A stretch of 64,000 bases of DNA from the NCBI GenBank assembly GCA_949752745.1, contig OX457025.1:101252439-101316438 (forward strand), in the 5' to 3' direction. Shown here in pieces: positions 24,781-36,183 of the stretch; positions within the stretch are counted from its first letter, which is position 1, and every line of letters starts with the position of its first letter. Both the position numbers and the translations under genes were made by a program. The notes beneath the pieces were generated by a model, which was not told where the DNA came from, made no database searches, and worked only from the letters and a program-made list of their open reading frames with translations. The stretch comes from Protula sp. h YS-2021 (taxonomy: Eukaryota > Annelida > Polychaeta > Sabellida > Serpulidae).

Positions 24781-25228
24781 GCTCAACTCATCGGCCTCAA
24801 GAATTATTGGTGACGTCTACCAGCCAACAGGCAATGATCACTATGTTAAATCAATACAAGACAATCGTAGATTGCACATCCCCCACCGCGCTCATCTACA
24901 CTATACATATTTTCTTCCCTTAAGGTATAGTAAAGAACAAAGTCCAAATTGTGAAAAATCGCCAAAATTACACTTTTTGACGAAAAATTGAAAATAACCT
25001 GACGTTGCACAACTACACGTTATATACTTTCTTGCTGTAGGGTTTTATTAATCTCTGAGGAACAGTAACAAAGATACAGCCTGGACAAAGAGGATTGCGG
25101 ACAGACAGATGGAAGGACGGACGGACACGAGGCGTTTCTATATCTCCCGCCCCCGGCGAGGCATAAAAATATTCTATATCCCAACGTAACAAGAAAGGTA
25201 TACCAAATCATAGAATTAATACATTTAA

Positions 25229-25422
25229 TTATGAAAAAGAGCATTGTAAGTGAATATAAACCTTCAATATTTGCAGATCGGTGTAACTGGGAACTTTTCC
25301 CTTGTCGTCACCAAACGGCCACTGTACCCTGGACACGTGGCACCAGTTGTACTCGTCTGTGGTCCAGTACCATGCCTGCTCCTTCTCACAGTACTCATAC
25401 CGAATAGGTGACGTCAACAAAC
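25229..25422 (-). CDS. Candidate exon 5 of the CARD gene
   Basis: A TTTATTGTAG acceptor opens a phase-1 exon reading LLTSPIRYEYCEKEQAWYW and then VQWPFGDDKGKVPSYTDL. It can run to a stop at 25,229, with TTTATT (AATAAA on the - strand) near 25,051, so it may be terminal. A weak internal phase-1 donor (TTTG|GTGACG) could instead link it to the exons at 16.6-18.6 kb. The Trp/Tyr/Cys-rich domain is not recognised; a WWE domain was considered and not supported. Confidence 0.5.
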
Positions 25423-26639
25423 CTACAATAAACACAACAGACCTACAATAAACATACGGAATTGTTTACTGTGTAAAGTGAACATTCGCGTATGAACAAA
25501 ACAATCACAAAGAAGTTTTTTTCAAGAAAGTACTGTGGCTCTAATGTATGGTGGACTCTCCCAGCCATCACATGCTACATGTCATTCGATCTATAGGTAC
25601 CACTTTTCGTTCGCCAGACGTTTCATAACCACCAAATGGCTTAACGCACACGCAAAGCACTACCACTGCTAATAAATATATTCGTCCATTCATGGCATGT
25701 TGTGAGTGCATGTCGCAAGGCTTGAATTTTCCCTTGAAATAATAACTTTGACAAAATCTTTCGACTTATCCAAGGAATTACTATATACCAAGTTCCGTTA
25801 TTGAGATACACTGCGCACGAAATTTTGTTATGGTTAAATGACTATGCCATATGCTGACGCCAAGTACGGTCATTGCTAGTTCCACTCAAGACAAAAAAAT
25901 TGATGCAGCCGTTCGAACAAAACAACAATCCCACCAAATCTGATCTGTGATGTTCAGCGATTGCGAAATTTTGCAAACAGAATCTGAAATAATGACGTCA
26001 TAGGCCTCCCATAATTTCGTCATAGTTTTAAGTTGATACGAGTTTCCATTATCAAGATAATTTCCATACACACTGAGTGTCAGTGAAAACGCATCAAGGC
26101 TGTATCTCGCAACGCAAACTGGCTCTGCTTCAAAAACAGATACTTTTCATTTTGTGAAACAAGGCATACATGACCACTGCCGTTACACGCAAAAAGCTTG
26201 AAGTCGACCAAAAAAAACGCAAAACGATGTAGTAAAAGCAACGTCGTAACAAAGTAGTGACGATTTCGCAAGAATGGCGTAGTCAAAGCCATGTGATTGT
26301 GGCTCCCATGGGATGTATCTTCTGAGGCAAACATAACTGACATTTGGTTTACACAATACAATGTCAGTTCGTTTCGACATCGCTAATGGGGGCTTGGCTA
26401 ATTGGAAAACCATTTTAAAAGCAACGGTGTCCAACATGATCAAATGTGTCGTTTTCACCACACCATTTTGAGGCTGGCGCCCGACCTCGTTCGAAGGCCC
26501 CAAAAAGAGATGTTACTCAGCAAAACAGTAGGCCATATGTTTAAATATGTAGAAAAAATAAAAGTCACAGTGCATCTGGAATATCTGGATCGGAGAAGAG
26601 ACCCGGAACATCTCCACCGTCAATACTAACGCCCGCTCC

Positions 26640-27480
26640 CCCTCCCCCTAGCCCACTTACTGTCAAAACTCAAAAATGGGAGCAACTTTAATAAGACGAT
26701 CAGGACAAGGAATTTTTTTAGACGGGGCTTCAAGCGGTTTTATCATTGTAAAGGTAAACACGGACCAAGCTCAACCCTTAAGGCAGCTGACAGCCGCGCT
26801 GCGGAGAGCATATTCCGGGATAAAGTAGAGGCAGAAATACGTCCGCTTCAGCCCGTTCGCGCAACAATTTACGGGCCTGAAGTTAAGATCGACGGTGATT
26901 CGCACTACACATATATGATCGACTTGCGCCTCCCGTTCGGGGCTTCACTAAGCGTTATGATCTTCCACCGTATAACCCATAGCGTTTGCCGGACGCTCCA
27001 TCGCCAGCGGCCTAATTTACAAAGGTTAACTGTATAGCTAACTGATTCAGTTAACTGTTCCTATAGCTAACTGATCCCGTTAACTGTTCCTATAGCTAAA
27101 AAAACTCCTGTAAGTTCATTACCAAATTTTACTTTTATGCTAAAACATATTCTTGCAAAAATTGTCTGCCTAATTTAGCTAGATCAGCTGATTGCGCGTC
27201 GTGAGGTTAACTGCACAGTTAACTTTTGTGAATCAAAACCGTCTTCTGCTGTCTCCACGACCTCGTCGTAAGGGTAAAAACGTACGACGACACAATGAAA
27301 GCCATGTGATGGAACTGCTCGCATTATGGCTGATTCTGTACTAGAGACGCAAATAAGTTCTTCGGACATCGTTCCTGGATGGAAGTAGCCGCTCAAAACT
27401 CTTTTTATTTTTATTATTTTTTTTATTATTATTTTTATTACTTATTTATTTACTTATTTTTTATTATAATCATTATTATT
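26640..27480. other. Intronic DNA with GTTAAC palindromic repeats
   Basis: Around 27,020-27,210 are three copies of GTTAACTGTTCCTATAGCTAACTGA and two GTTAACTG...CAGTTAAC palindromes, a possible small transposon remnant. The stretch 26,700-27,010 is less AT-rich, but I recognise nothing in it. Confidence 0.4.
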
Positions 27481-27507
27481 TCTAAGTCCTGCTAACTGGC
27501 AGCTCAC

Positions 27508-27786
27508 CTGCACTGGCCATGTTCTTCAACTTTATATCGAGGCGTAGATGAAGCAAGACCTTGCCCTCCCGTGATTGGTCAATCTTGCCGAGCCACTTCG
27601 TGACGCGCTCGTGCATATCGCCTGAATCGACGTCACGCTGAATGCGCGTAAACTCCGCAAAGGAAGTGACGTCGAGGAAGAGAATAACACTTCCGGTTTT
27701 GGTTCTTTTTATTTTGGCGTGCGTCGTTTCTTCTTCGAAGCCGCGCTTCCTCGCGTTACTTAGCATGACCTTCTGTAGCACCGCAT
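27508..27786 (-). CDS. Exon 4 of the CARD gene: small alpha/beta domain
   Basis: A 279-bp exon bounded by a TTTTGCTGTGCAG acceptor and a GCAG|GTGAGC donor, phase 1 at both ends. It encodes a basic stretch (NARKRGFEEETTHAKIKRTK) and then a beta-alpha-beta pattern GSVILFLDVTSFAEFTRIQ...KVLLHLRLDIKL. Domains of this pattern often accompany death-fold domains in invertebrate immune proteins (a TRADD-N-like domain is the nearest idea); that is a resemblance only. The acceptor abuts the minisatellite at 27,787. Confidence 0.65.
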
Positions 27787-28390
27787 CTGCACAGCAAAAT
27801 GGTCCCGTATGCTAACATGTGACACAGCAAAATGGTCCCATATGCTAACATGTGACACAGCAAAATGGTCCCGTATGCCCACATGTGACACAGCAAAATG
27901 GTCCCGTATGCCCACATGCGACACAGCAAAATGGTCTCATATGCTCACATATGACACAACAAAATGGTCCCGTATGCTCACATGTGACACAGCAAAATGG
28001 TCCCGTATGCTCACATGTGACACAGCAAAATGGTCTCGTATGCTCACATGTGACACAGCAAAATGGTCCCGTATGCTCACATGTGACACAGCAAAATGGT
28101 CCCATATGCTAACATGTGACACAGCAAAATGGTCCCTTATGCTAACATGTGACACAGCAAAATGGTCCCATATGCTAACATGTGACACAGCAAAATGGTC
28201 CCATATGCTAACATGTGACACAGCAAAATGGTCCCATATGCTAACATGTGACACAGCAAAATGGTCCCATATGCTAACATGTGAGACAGCAAAATGGTCC
28301 CATATGCTAACATGTGGCACAGCAAAATGGTCCCATGTGCTAACATGTGACACCGCAAAATGGTCCCATATGCTAACATGTGACGCTAAA
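27787..28390. repeat. 33-bp minisatellite abutting a 3' splice site
   Basis: About 18 units of GTCCCATATGCTAACATG + TGACACAGCAAAATG. On the - strand each unit contains CCATTTTGCTGTGTCA, a near copy of the acceptor CCATTTTGCTGTGCAG of the adjoining exon. Long open frames on both strands are repeat artefacts. Confidence 0.9.
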
Positions 28391-28489
28391 ACGCGCACCA
28401 TAAACCTGGACTTTTCTCAAAGGTCGGGATTTTGCCAGCAGCAATTCGTGATGTATTTTATTGATGTCAGATGGCCACATCACATGTTA

Positions 28490-28770
28490 ACCGCTGTAGC
28501 AAAGCTTACTCTACGATAACAATAGACACGTGTATGACCATTGTAGCAAAGCTTTATCTACGATAACAATAGACACGTGTATGACCATTGTAGCAAAGCT
28601 TTATCTACGATAAGAATAGACACGTGTATGACCAATTGTAGCTAAGCTTACTCTACGATAACAATAGACACGTGTATGACCATTGTAGCAAAGCTTACTC
28701 TACACTTGCAATAGGTACGTGTACGACCACTGAAGCAAAACTTATTCTACAATAACAATAAACACGTGTA
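28490..28770 (+). repeat. ~60-bp tandem repeat (GTAGCAAAGCTTTATCTACGATAAC)
   Basis: Five units with AATAGACACGTGTATGACCAT, lying in the intron between the second CARD exon and exon 4. Confidence 0.85.
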
Positions 28771-28939
28771 CGTGTATCGGAATGCAGATTGTTTGAATTT
28801 AAGAAATTTCTTGAATTCATACAAATTGAGACATACCGTGTACGGGGGGGTTGGGGAGGGGAGGGGCGGTGGGAGCAGGGGACTACAGTATTGCAGTATA
28901 TTACAAAAGCAAAAGAAAAAAGCGCCTTGGCCATTTTAC

Positions 28940-29230
28940 CTTCTTCAGCGTTCTCCAGACGTTGTTCCAACTTAGCAGCCATAGCAGGGTCGTGGTTTTT
29001 TAGAATATTAAAAAATGTGTCGAAGTCTTGCATCGTCCCGCGCATAATGACACTCTTGATGATGAAGGACATCTTCTCGTAATCCAGCGCTATCTTCTTG
29101 ATGTGCTCCAGCTGGTGACGGCTCAGCACTAGTGACGTGTACAGATCGGTGATGACGTCAGTCACGCATGCGCACTCGCGTAAATCCTCGTACTCGGCTT
29201 GCAACACCGCCTTGTGCTTCTCGGGCAAAC
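28940..29230 (-). CDS. Exon 3 of the CARD gene: second CARD domain
   Basis: A 291-bp exon with acceptor TTTGTCAAG and donor GAAG|GTAAAA, phase 1 at both ends. The translation LPEKHKAVLQAEYEDLRECA...VITDLYTSLVLSRHQLEHI...MSFIIKSVIMRGTMQDFDTFFNIL...AAKLE shows the spacing and hydrophobic pattern of the six-helix CARD fold. CARDs assemble caspase, NLR or RLR signalling complexes by homotypic contact. The whole domain lies on one symmetric exon, a form suited to exon shuffling. Confidence 0.75.
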
Positions 29231-29249
29231 CTTGACAAATATATACACG

Positions 29250-29960
29250 CACAACTGTAGCTGTGGGTATATTTCCCCGGGTTATTATTATTTTTTTCTT
29301 TTGACTTACGTGGGTGGTTTGTTTTTTGTTTTTTTTTGTTTTTCTTTTTTTTTTTTTGGGGGGGGGGGGTCAACTGCTGGTCAGGGTGGCATCAGTGCTG
29401 GGAGGTCCCCGGGGTGTGTGACTGGGGGAAGGGGGGGGGGTTGTCAACTGTCTCTCCGGGTGGCATCAGTGCTTGCAGGCCCGGGGTGGGGTGATGGGGG
29501 GGGCATGCTCACACACCTTACTTCTTTCTTTTTTCGCTTTGGCTTTTCCTAACTACCTAGCAGGGTGGATGGTTTTGGGGTCGTCAATTTGTCTCTCAAG
29601 GCGATTTATTGGTGCTGGCATGCCCCTAAGTGGGTGGTTGTAGGGGGGGGGGGATGGGGGTAGATATTCATATACCTGGCGTCTTCTTTGTTTCGCTTTA
29701 GCTCATCCTTACGAGGGATTCAGGATGGGCTGAGGTTTGAACTTGCCCCCCCCCCCCCTCCCTCGCAAATAATATCCACAAATGACGATAAAAATGCATT
29801 GTATTTTTAAAGCCTAGACAAACCCTCTGCAACCCCTTATACCCCCCCCCCTCCCCCAACCCCTACCTCCAAGAACATACTGAATAAGCAACATAATAGC
29901 AAGTATCGAGATCAACCATCGGATATTATTGCAAAATGTCAAAAGAAAGTCTTGTCAATG
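29250..29960. other. Intronic low-complexity DNA, no gene
   Basis: T-, G- and C-runs with three diverged GGGTGGCATCAGTGCTGGCAGG-type units at 29,380-29,640. Non-coding intron between the two CARD exons. Confidence 0.6.
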
Positions 29961-29987
29961 TTTAAGTTGAATAAACACACAACTTAC

Positions 29988-30332
29988 AGGGTCCTTTGGC
30001 CACAGGCACCGACGCTGCACTCATGTACGGGGCAGGGTTTTGTTTTTTACGTATGACGTAGGCAGCAAGAAGCCGCTGGCATTGTTTCAAGGCCTCCACA
30101 AACTCGTCAGAGCAATTGTGACGTTTCACCGCTGCTAGAAGACACCGCGCCTCATCCGTGTAATTCCCCTGTGCCATGACGTCATCGTCGTCACGTGTCG
30201 TTATAGCTCCCTGAGCGTACAGTTTTGCGCACACCTTACGACTGCACGTCATGTGACCGGTCAAAAATAAGTACACGTCTTCCAGGTCCAGTGTACTTTG
30301 GTATGAACCTCCATGTTCTTTGGAAGAGGTAC
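29988..30332 (-). CDS. Exon 2 of the CARD gene: first CARD domain
   Basis: A 345-bp exon opened by TTTTATCACAG and closed by CCCT|GTAAGT, phase 1 at both ends. LDLEDVYLFLTGHMTCSRKV...DDDVMAQGNYTDEARCLLAAV...SDEFVEALKQCQRLLAAYVI fits a CARD: helix 1-2, the aspartate-rich turn, a long amphipathic helix and a C-terminal helix. It is followed by a short linker. The previous exon by phase and strand is 55,344-56,106, giving a first intron of about 25 kb that contains the Polinton. Confidence 0.72.
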
Positions 30333-30518
30333 CTGTGATAAAATTCAAAACAATTCTGTTCATTAGCGGATTCAACCCCCCTCCGCCGCCCCCCTCCCAT
30401 CAACAATTCGAAACAAATATTGTCGTCTTCCCTCTCGACCCATTCGGCTCCCATCTGCCTCCAGTTTACACCATTTCACACTTTTACATTACTAAATAAA
30501 CCCTCAATGAGACTGCTG

Positions 30519-31809
30519 CCCAGCAAACATTTATTTCTATATCTCGTCTAATACTAGTCTAATACTCGTCATTACGAGTTTTAGATGAGTTTCAGGCTGT
30601 AAAACTGGTCGGAATCTCGTATTTATTTTTTCTTGCCCAGTTTCATACGAGATATCGAATTTTGTCATAAACGAGTTTTGGACGACTTTCTGATTTTATG
30701 TCTTTCACACACATTTCGTTTTATGTAAAAGTCAATATAGAAATATGTTTTTGTTTTTTTTTATTTCGACAAATTCTTTTTGCAGCAAACAAGAAAAGCT
30801 TGTTATCCTTCCAAAAATAATTTTAATCCTTTGTTTCTATATCTCGTCTAATACTCGTCATTACTAGTTGTAGACGAGTTTCAGGATGTAAAACTGGTCG
30901 GAATCTCGTATTTATTTTCTCGCCCAGTTTCAGACGAGATATCAAATGTTTTGTACTGGAGCATTATGAAAAATCGGTATTGTTGGGTGTCGTGTAAGCG
31001 TCATGGGAAACCATGGTAAACCATGGGAAACCATGTGTTCTGAATACCATTTTCAAATAAATTGGCAAATTTTAGATACTAATAAAGATTTAAATATATA
31101 ATTTTAAAATCTAATATTGACTTTTATGTATCATTCATTTGATTTAAGGTTTAGTTTCAGGGTGGGGGCGGGGGGAGGTCAACTTACGCTCTTTCTGTAG
31201 TTCTAGCTAAGAATATTATTTGCCTCGATCAACTAATCCCAACCAAATAACCACTATGAAAGCAAAATGCACGTTTTTTTTATAAACTAAAATAATTTTA
31301 AAAGCATCACCAAACAAAAACAGGAAAATGTGAAAAGTAAACTGTTCGGGATCACGTAGAAACAACATATTGGTAGCCGAATAGTCCGTAGTTAATCGGA
31401 TGCGTGGTGGCGTAGAGGTAAGGTCGACGCGTAGGATGAAAGAGGTCCCGAGTTCAATCCCAGGTAGGTACGAATGTAAGTTGAGTGTAGTAGTGTTGTC
31501 TGAAGGATTTCGTAACTGCGGTTTCATATATAACGAAAATAAAACTTTTTTTGAAGGTTTTTTAAGGTTACGAAAATAAACAAAGGTAACTAATCCGATC
31601 TTTTACATTAAAAATACTCGTCTGGAACTAATCTATATCCCGTTTCCACGTCTGAAAAGTAATCTGAAACTCGTCTAAAACACATGACCAGAAATAGACG
31701 TGTTTCAGACATTTCAAAATAGACTAGATGTAGACGAGAATAACACGTCTATAACTCGTGCGCAAACACTTTTGAATCTCGTCTAAAACTCGTAAATATG
31801 TTTGCTGGG
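30519..31809. mobile_element. Non-autonomous DNA transposon with CCCAGCAAACA ends
   Basis: Starts CCCAGCAAACATTTATTT and ends AAATATGTTTGCTGGG, an inverted pair. Both halves are filled with ATCTCGTCTAA / ACGAGTTTTAGACGAG motifs in opposite orientations. It has no transposase ORF and carries a tRNA-like stretch at 31,399-31,466. It sits in the long first intron of the CARD gene, to the left of the Polinton. Confidence 0.65.
31399..31466 (+). repeat. tRNA-like SINE piece inside the transposon
   Basis: GCGTGGTGGCGTAGAGGTAAGG (A-box-like) and CGAGTTCAATCCCAGG (B box). Confidence 0.5.
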
Positions 31810-31995
31810 TGGTCGAACTTCGGCAAAGGGCTACATAAAGCACATCGGAAAAACGCTTTCTGAAGCCGACCCCCGACTCCCTCTCGCGCAAAATTTGGAA
31901 TGTTACCCATGGGCGTAGGCTCGGCCCCAGACTAAAAGCCCCATCATGTCTGCAATTTCCTATTACAGATAATATGGCGAAGTTTTTTTTTGCTG

Positions 31996-32104
<109 letters not shown>

Positions 32105-32149
32105 TGTTTGTTTGTTTGTTTGTTTGTCCCCGATGTTTGTACAATGGCA

Positions 32150-32900
32150 GGAGAAATACTTATATATGTAAACCAAATCTATGCGTGTGTATCCAACGTA
32201 GTCACACAGACGTTGAATAGACGTTGCGATTTGGTCGCCATGAAAAACAACCAGCTGCAATATTTTAGTTGGTTTTGTTGGAAACGGGAGGTCAAGCTCA
32301 GTTTTTAGTCAAAATTAAGCAAATCATACCATTTTAAAGGTAATTTTATACATTCATAAGAAGCAATGATGTTGAGCCGTCGGGCTACAGCAAAAACAGT
32401 CACAATATCCGAAACACACCAAGACTCGTTCGGAACTCTCCACATTGAAATGTACAGTTCGACTTCAGCACACAAGAGTCAAGCCCTGCCCCCTACCCCC
32501 CCCCCCCTCCATAAAGAGCTTCCTTCCCTCATCTCATATGCCGGGTATTGGGACACCCCTTCACCTGCCCTTAATTTGCCCGCTGCCATGTTCTTGGCAC
32601 TCTGTACAGTAATGCTATTTGGTGTTTGCTGTCACCATAGCAACCAACCGGCACAGCAATATATATGTCTGGGTTGCCGTGGCCCATCCCAGACTGCCAT
32701 TCCGAACTGTATGAGACATAGATCTTGAAGTGTCACGAGGTGTTGTCTCAGTAAAAGATACCTTGTTCAAAATAGACTTCCGATCAATAAAACCTTGTAA
32801 AACCTTGTATTTACTTAAATTTCTGTAACACTATAAGAACAGTGACATTTGGGTAAGTTCTGATTTCCAGACGTTTTGGGTCCATCTTTCGGTGGATCAT
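32150..32900. other. Intronic DNA, no supported gene
   Basis: A 120-codon open frame at 32,366-32,728 has no recognisable domain or splice support. An X-box-like GTCACCATAGCAAC lies at 32,631-32,644. Confidence 0.4.
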
Positions 32901-33607
32901 CCTGACCCACGTTCTCGGCCACGTACACATTGACGCGCACCTCTGGACCCGCCTAATCGTGACGAATTTCGATAAGTGGTCTCATCGTTTGGTTCGTAGA
33001 AACTCTGCGGTCTATTGTTAGGGCAGTCTTTCATGAAATGATGTGCAGTATTGCCACAAGTAAAACCTCGCTGAACTTCTACCCTTCGCTGTTCTGTTGG
33101 CTTGTACCTTTCATTGCGTTCATTTTCGCAACAAGTTTTGCTTGCTACTTCAATTTCTTCTACTTTCTTGGTGAGTCCTCTCCAAAACGTTTTCAGCCTT
33201 GGTGACGTCACTGCTGGTGGCGACATTTTCCTCCGTACAGACGTTCGCGACCATAGGCATGGAAACGTTCCCCATATTAGGATTGTATGGATTGGTTTGA
33301 AGTGAGGCTTCGACATGGCAGCATTTGGTTATCAAATCGTCAATGTTGTCGAAAGGTAAATGTTGCATGACTCGGCCCTTGATATCCGGTCTTAATCCGT
33401 TCACGATGAGGACCATTTGCAGCTGGTCATCGTACTGGTGGTCTCCCACTTTCGCTCTTGCTTTTGTGATATACACATCCACCGTTTCTCCTGTCTTCTG
33501 CGTCCTGGACAAGGTTGCCACTTGTCGCTGCAGCTTTGTGTGTTCAACATCAACATACTGTTCGCGAAATGCTTGTTGTAAACTGTTCATCGTTCTGGTG
33601 GGTTGGC
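32897..33607 (-). pseudogene. LTR-retrotransposon gag remnant, C-terminal part
   Basis: The - strand frame ending at 33,150 has a retrotransposon gag pattern: SLQQAFREQY, then the block with RTQKTGETVDVYITKARAK, then LIVNGLRPDIKGRVMQHLP. A second frame (32,897-33,220) holds a zinc-knuckle relic FTCGNTAHHFMKDC in which the first cysteine is glycine. The need for a frame change, the lost knuckle cysteine and the absence of protease or reverse transcriptase show decay. The N-terminal part lies beyond the insertion at 33,608-34,697. Confidence 0.65.
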
Positions 33608-34697
33608 GGTGTGAGGTGTAGAATTGACCCCCGTGGAGATTTGACCCCCCCCCCCCCCCGGTCAAATCTTACATAGCTATCAGCCATGTAATATTGACCC
33701 CCCCCCCCCTATATGTAATATTGACCCCCTCCCCCCCCTATATTTTTGTCTATGAATATGTGCATTATCTTGTTATTGTTTGTCGTATGGTTTTCCAAAG
33801 TTATTATGTTATATACTATTTCAATTATATGATGGTTTTGCACGTTTTTATCAGGCATTATGGTTTTGATTAACACAACACTTCCACTCCAACTTGAAAC
33901 TGGCTATATCCTCTACCTCAAATTAATCTATTTTAGCACAAACACACCACTTCCAGATTAATGCCTTTTGATTGATTATTAGTGACTTAGAATTACTTGT
34001 CAATAATAATTTTCACATGCTAAAACCAGTAATCGGACTGCCTTATATAGGGCAAAACGAATTCCTAAACATACACGAACCAATAAAAACGTGATCAAGA
34101 CTTGAAATCCAATTAATCAAAATTAATTTCTTTGAGCATTGAGTAAATAATTGCAATTCGAAAACCAATGAAACCAATCAAAATTAATTTCCTTGAGTAC
34201 TAACTAATCGCAATTCGAAGCACTACATATAAATTGCAATTGCAGCGCGGCATGATCGACTCTGGGTATAAAACACAATGCATGAAAGATGTATAGAAGT
34301 CTTCGATTCAAAGGATTCACACGGGCCCTGTTAAAAATATGGTAATGGCAATTTTAATGCGACGTGTTCTACTCTAACTATAGAAGTATAATGGATAAAA
34401 GAACTGTTCCCATTCCCTTTGATTCAAAGTATTCATCATCACAATTTCAATGCGTATAATATATAAAACAGGTGTCCCATTTCCCTTTAATTTAATCGAT
34501 TCACATTACTGCACGGAGTAATGTGCAATTAACGATAATAATTGTAAAACTTAAAAAATTACAGGGGGGTCAAAATTCCATAGAGGGGGTCGATATTGCA
34601 TGCCCAAAATGGTGATCCCCCGGTCACATCTGCATCTGTAGATCACACCAGGAGGTCAACATTTAGGGGGAGGGCGGTCAAATCTACATATCACACC
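33608..34697. mobile_element. 1.1-kb non-autonomous transposon inserted in the gag relic
   Basis: Ends are inverted repeats: GGTGTGAGGTGTAGAATTGACC on the left, and on the right the reverse complement of GGTGTGATATGTAGATTTGACC. C-runs follow the left end and G-runs precede the right end (TTGACCCCCC.../...GGGGGTCAA). The interior is AT-rich and non-coding. It splits the gag coding sequence between DNLPP and QPTRTMNSLQQ. Confidence 0.65.
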
Positions 34698-35010
34698 CGG
34701 TGGTAAATTGTCATACCACGTCTCAGCACTTCCCGTTAAAAATCATCCCATAAGTACGCATCGCTGCTCACCATTAGTACCCGAGAGATCAGCATATCGG
34801 TTAAAGTTCTCGAGCCAGCGCCCTGCGGTTTCGAATTTTGACCCACCGAAAGAGGGCGGCCGAAAAGCTAAGGTCAACATGTTTACCTTTTATTATGGCA
34901 TTTGGAGCAGCCTGATTTTCTTGTAGTACTTGGTCCGGTTGATTATAGGCGGGATTTTGTTCTTCTGCCGGCTGATTATTGGCTTGTTGTTGCCCGTTGT
35001 TCATTCCTAG
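34698..35010 (-). pseudogene. LTR-retrotransposon gag remnant, N-terminal part
   Basis: The - strand starts MNNGQQQANNQPAEEQNPAY. After a frame change it reads PPSFGGSKFETAGRWLENFN and then GSAETWYDNLPP, the standard N-terminal gag layout. At least one frameshift and one stop are present. Confidence 0.6.
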
Positions 35011-35722
35011 GGCAATGTCTCCGGTGAGGGTTTGTTCTGTCAGATCATTTAACTCTTTAGTTTGTATTATTTCTTCTTTATCACTTGGGTTCTCAATATC
35101 GTCCTCATCGGAATGTTCTTGATAGATGATACGTGGCGTCCTTTTTGCGAAAATTGTACCTATTTTGTTCCACCAGCGTGACTAAGTTCCAGTAATCATC
35201 CACTTTTGTTACACAACTGATATTTCTACACTACTTAAGTAAAGTTATCTGAAGTTTGATGCAGAACCACTGTTTTTTCCCTACTAGCAAGGTTAATTCG
35301 AGTCTTATTATACTGTTTAGTTTTTTTCCCTAATAGTGACAAAATATGATCTACTGAATAACTATTTACATACGAAGCTTGTTCCAGCGGATCATCAGTT
35401 GCTATGCATCCTTCAGTGGTGAGAAAGTAACCCAATCCTAACGCTGCTTCAAATGGAGGTTTTTGGAATTGTTTAGTTAAACTCCTTCACATTTTCATCC
35501 ATTTTGTCACTGTCCACTATAATCTCACTAAATTATTATATCCGATGTATCGTATTCTTATCCGGCTATCTCCACCATGCTATGCTTGTCGGTATATACA
35601 AGACCGTTCTCTGGTTTTTGTTTTTCTTTAATTTCTAAACGAAGTTTGAGGAAAAAGTTACAAAAAGTTCGGGAGAGGGACATTATCATGTAATATTAAT
35701 AACATTATCATACATAATAATA
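35010..35722. other. Left flank of the Polinton, no gene
   Basis: AT-rich intronic DNA with no recognisable feature before the target-site duplication. Confidence 0.5.
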
Positions 35723-35728
35723 CCTAAT
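35723..35728 (+). repeat. Target-site duplication CCTAAT (left)
   Basis: CCTAAT directly abuts the left inverted repeat and is repeated exactly at 54,945-54,950. Six bp is the usual Polinton duplication length. Confidence 0.9.
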
Positions 35729-35848
35729 AGTAGTGGGAAAATACGGGTTTGAGCACACGTGTGCTCAAACCCGTATTTTCAGGTGTTTTGAAACCCGTAC
35801 GGGTTTGAGCACAGGTGTGTTGAAACCCGTACGGGTTTGAGCACACCT
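35729..35848 (+). repeat. Polinton left terminal inverted repeat (120 bp)
   Basis: Matches the right end in inverse orientation. It is made of nested palindromes: AAACCCGTACGGGTTT and GAGCACACGTGTGCTC (with an E-box CACGTG). It is shorter by one 64-bp palindromic block than the right repeat. Confidence 0.93.
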
Positions 35849-35880
35849 GTTTTCAAACCCGCTCGGGTATGAACACAGGT

Positions 35881-35933
<53 letters not shown>
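35881..35933 (+). repeat. Poly-T tract inside the left end
   Basis: About 53 T residues just inside the left inverted repeat. Poly-lysine frames from it are artefacts. Confidence 0.9.
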
Positions 35934-35934
<1 letters not shown>

Positions 35935-36146
35935 GAAGTTGTAAGAAACAAACAAATAAACAAATAAAAGAAACAAAAAAATATATATATATAAACAAAT
36001 AAAAAATAAATAAAACGAAGGTCAAGGACACTCAACGTTAAGATAACTAAAGATCAGTAAAGGTTAAGGTCACTATATATGAAGAATAAAGTTAAGCCTA
36101 TCATAGAAGACTTTTATAGACGAATGAAATGAGAGAAAAAGAGAGG

Positions 36147-36154
36147 TATATAAG
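36147..36154 (+). promoter_or_regulatory. TATA box (TATATAAG)
   Basis: Lies 37 nt before the ATG at 36,184. The same spacing recurs at the other early genes. Confidence 0.7.
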
Positions 36155-36183
36155 AAAAAAGTGAAAGTGAGGCATTAGTCAAA

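Noticed and set aside
25229..25422. WWE (poly-ADP-ribose binding) domain
   Set aside because: Trp and Tyr are present, but the spacing and conserved Arg/Gln pattern are not.
27787..28390. CRISPR-like array
   Set aside because: Units follow head to tail with no unique spacers, and this is eukaryotic DNA; it is a minisatellite.
32366..32728. 120-aa gene
   Set aside because: No domain, no splice or promoter support, and C-run content; probably chance.
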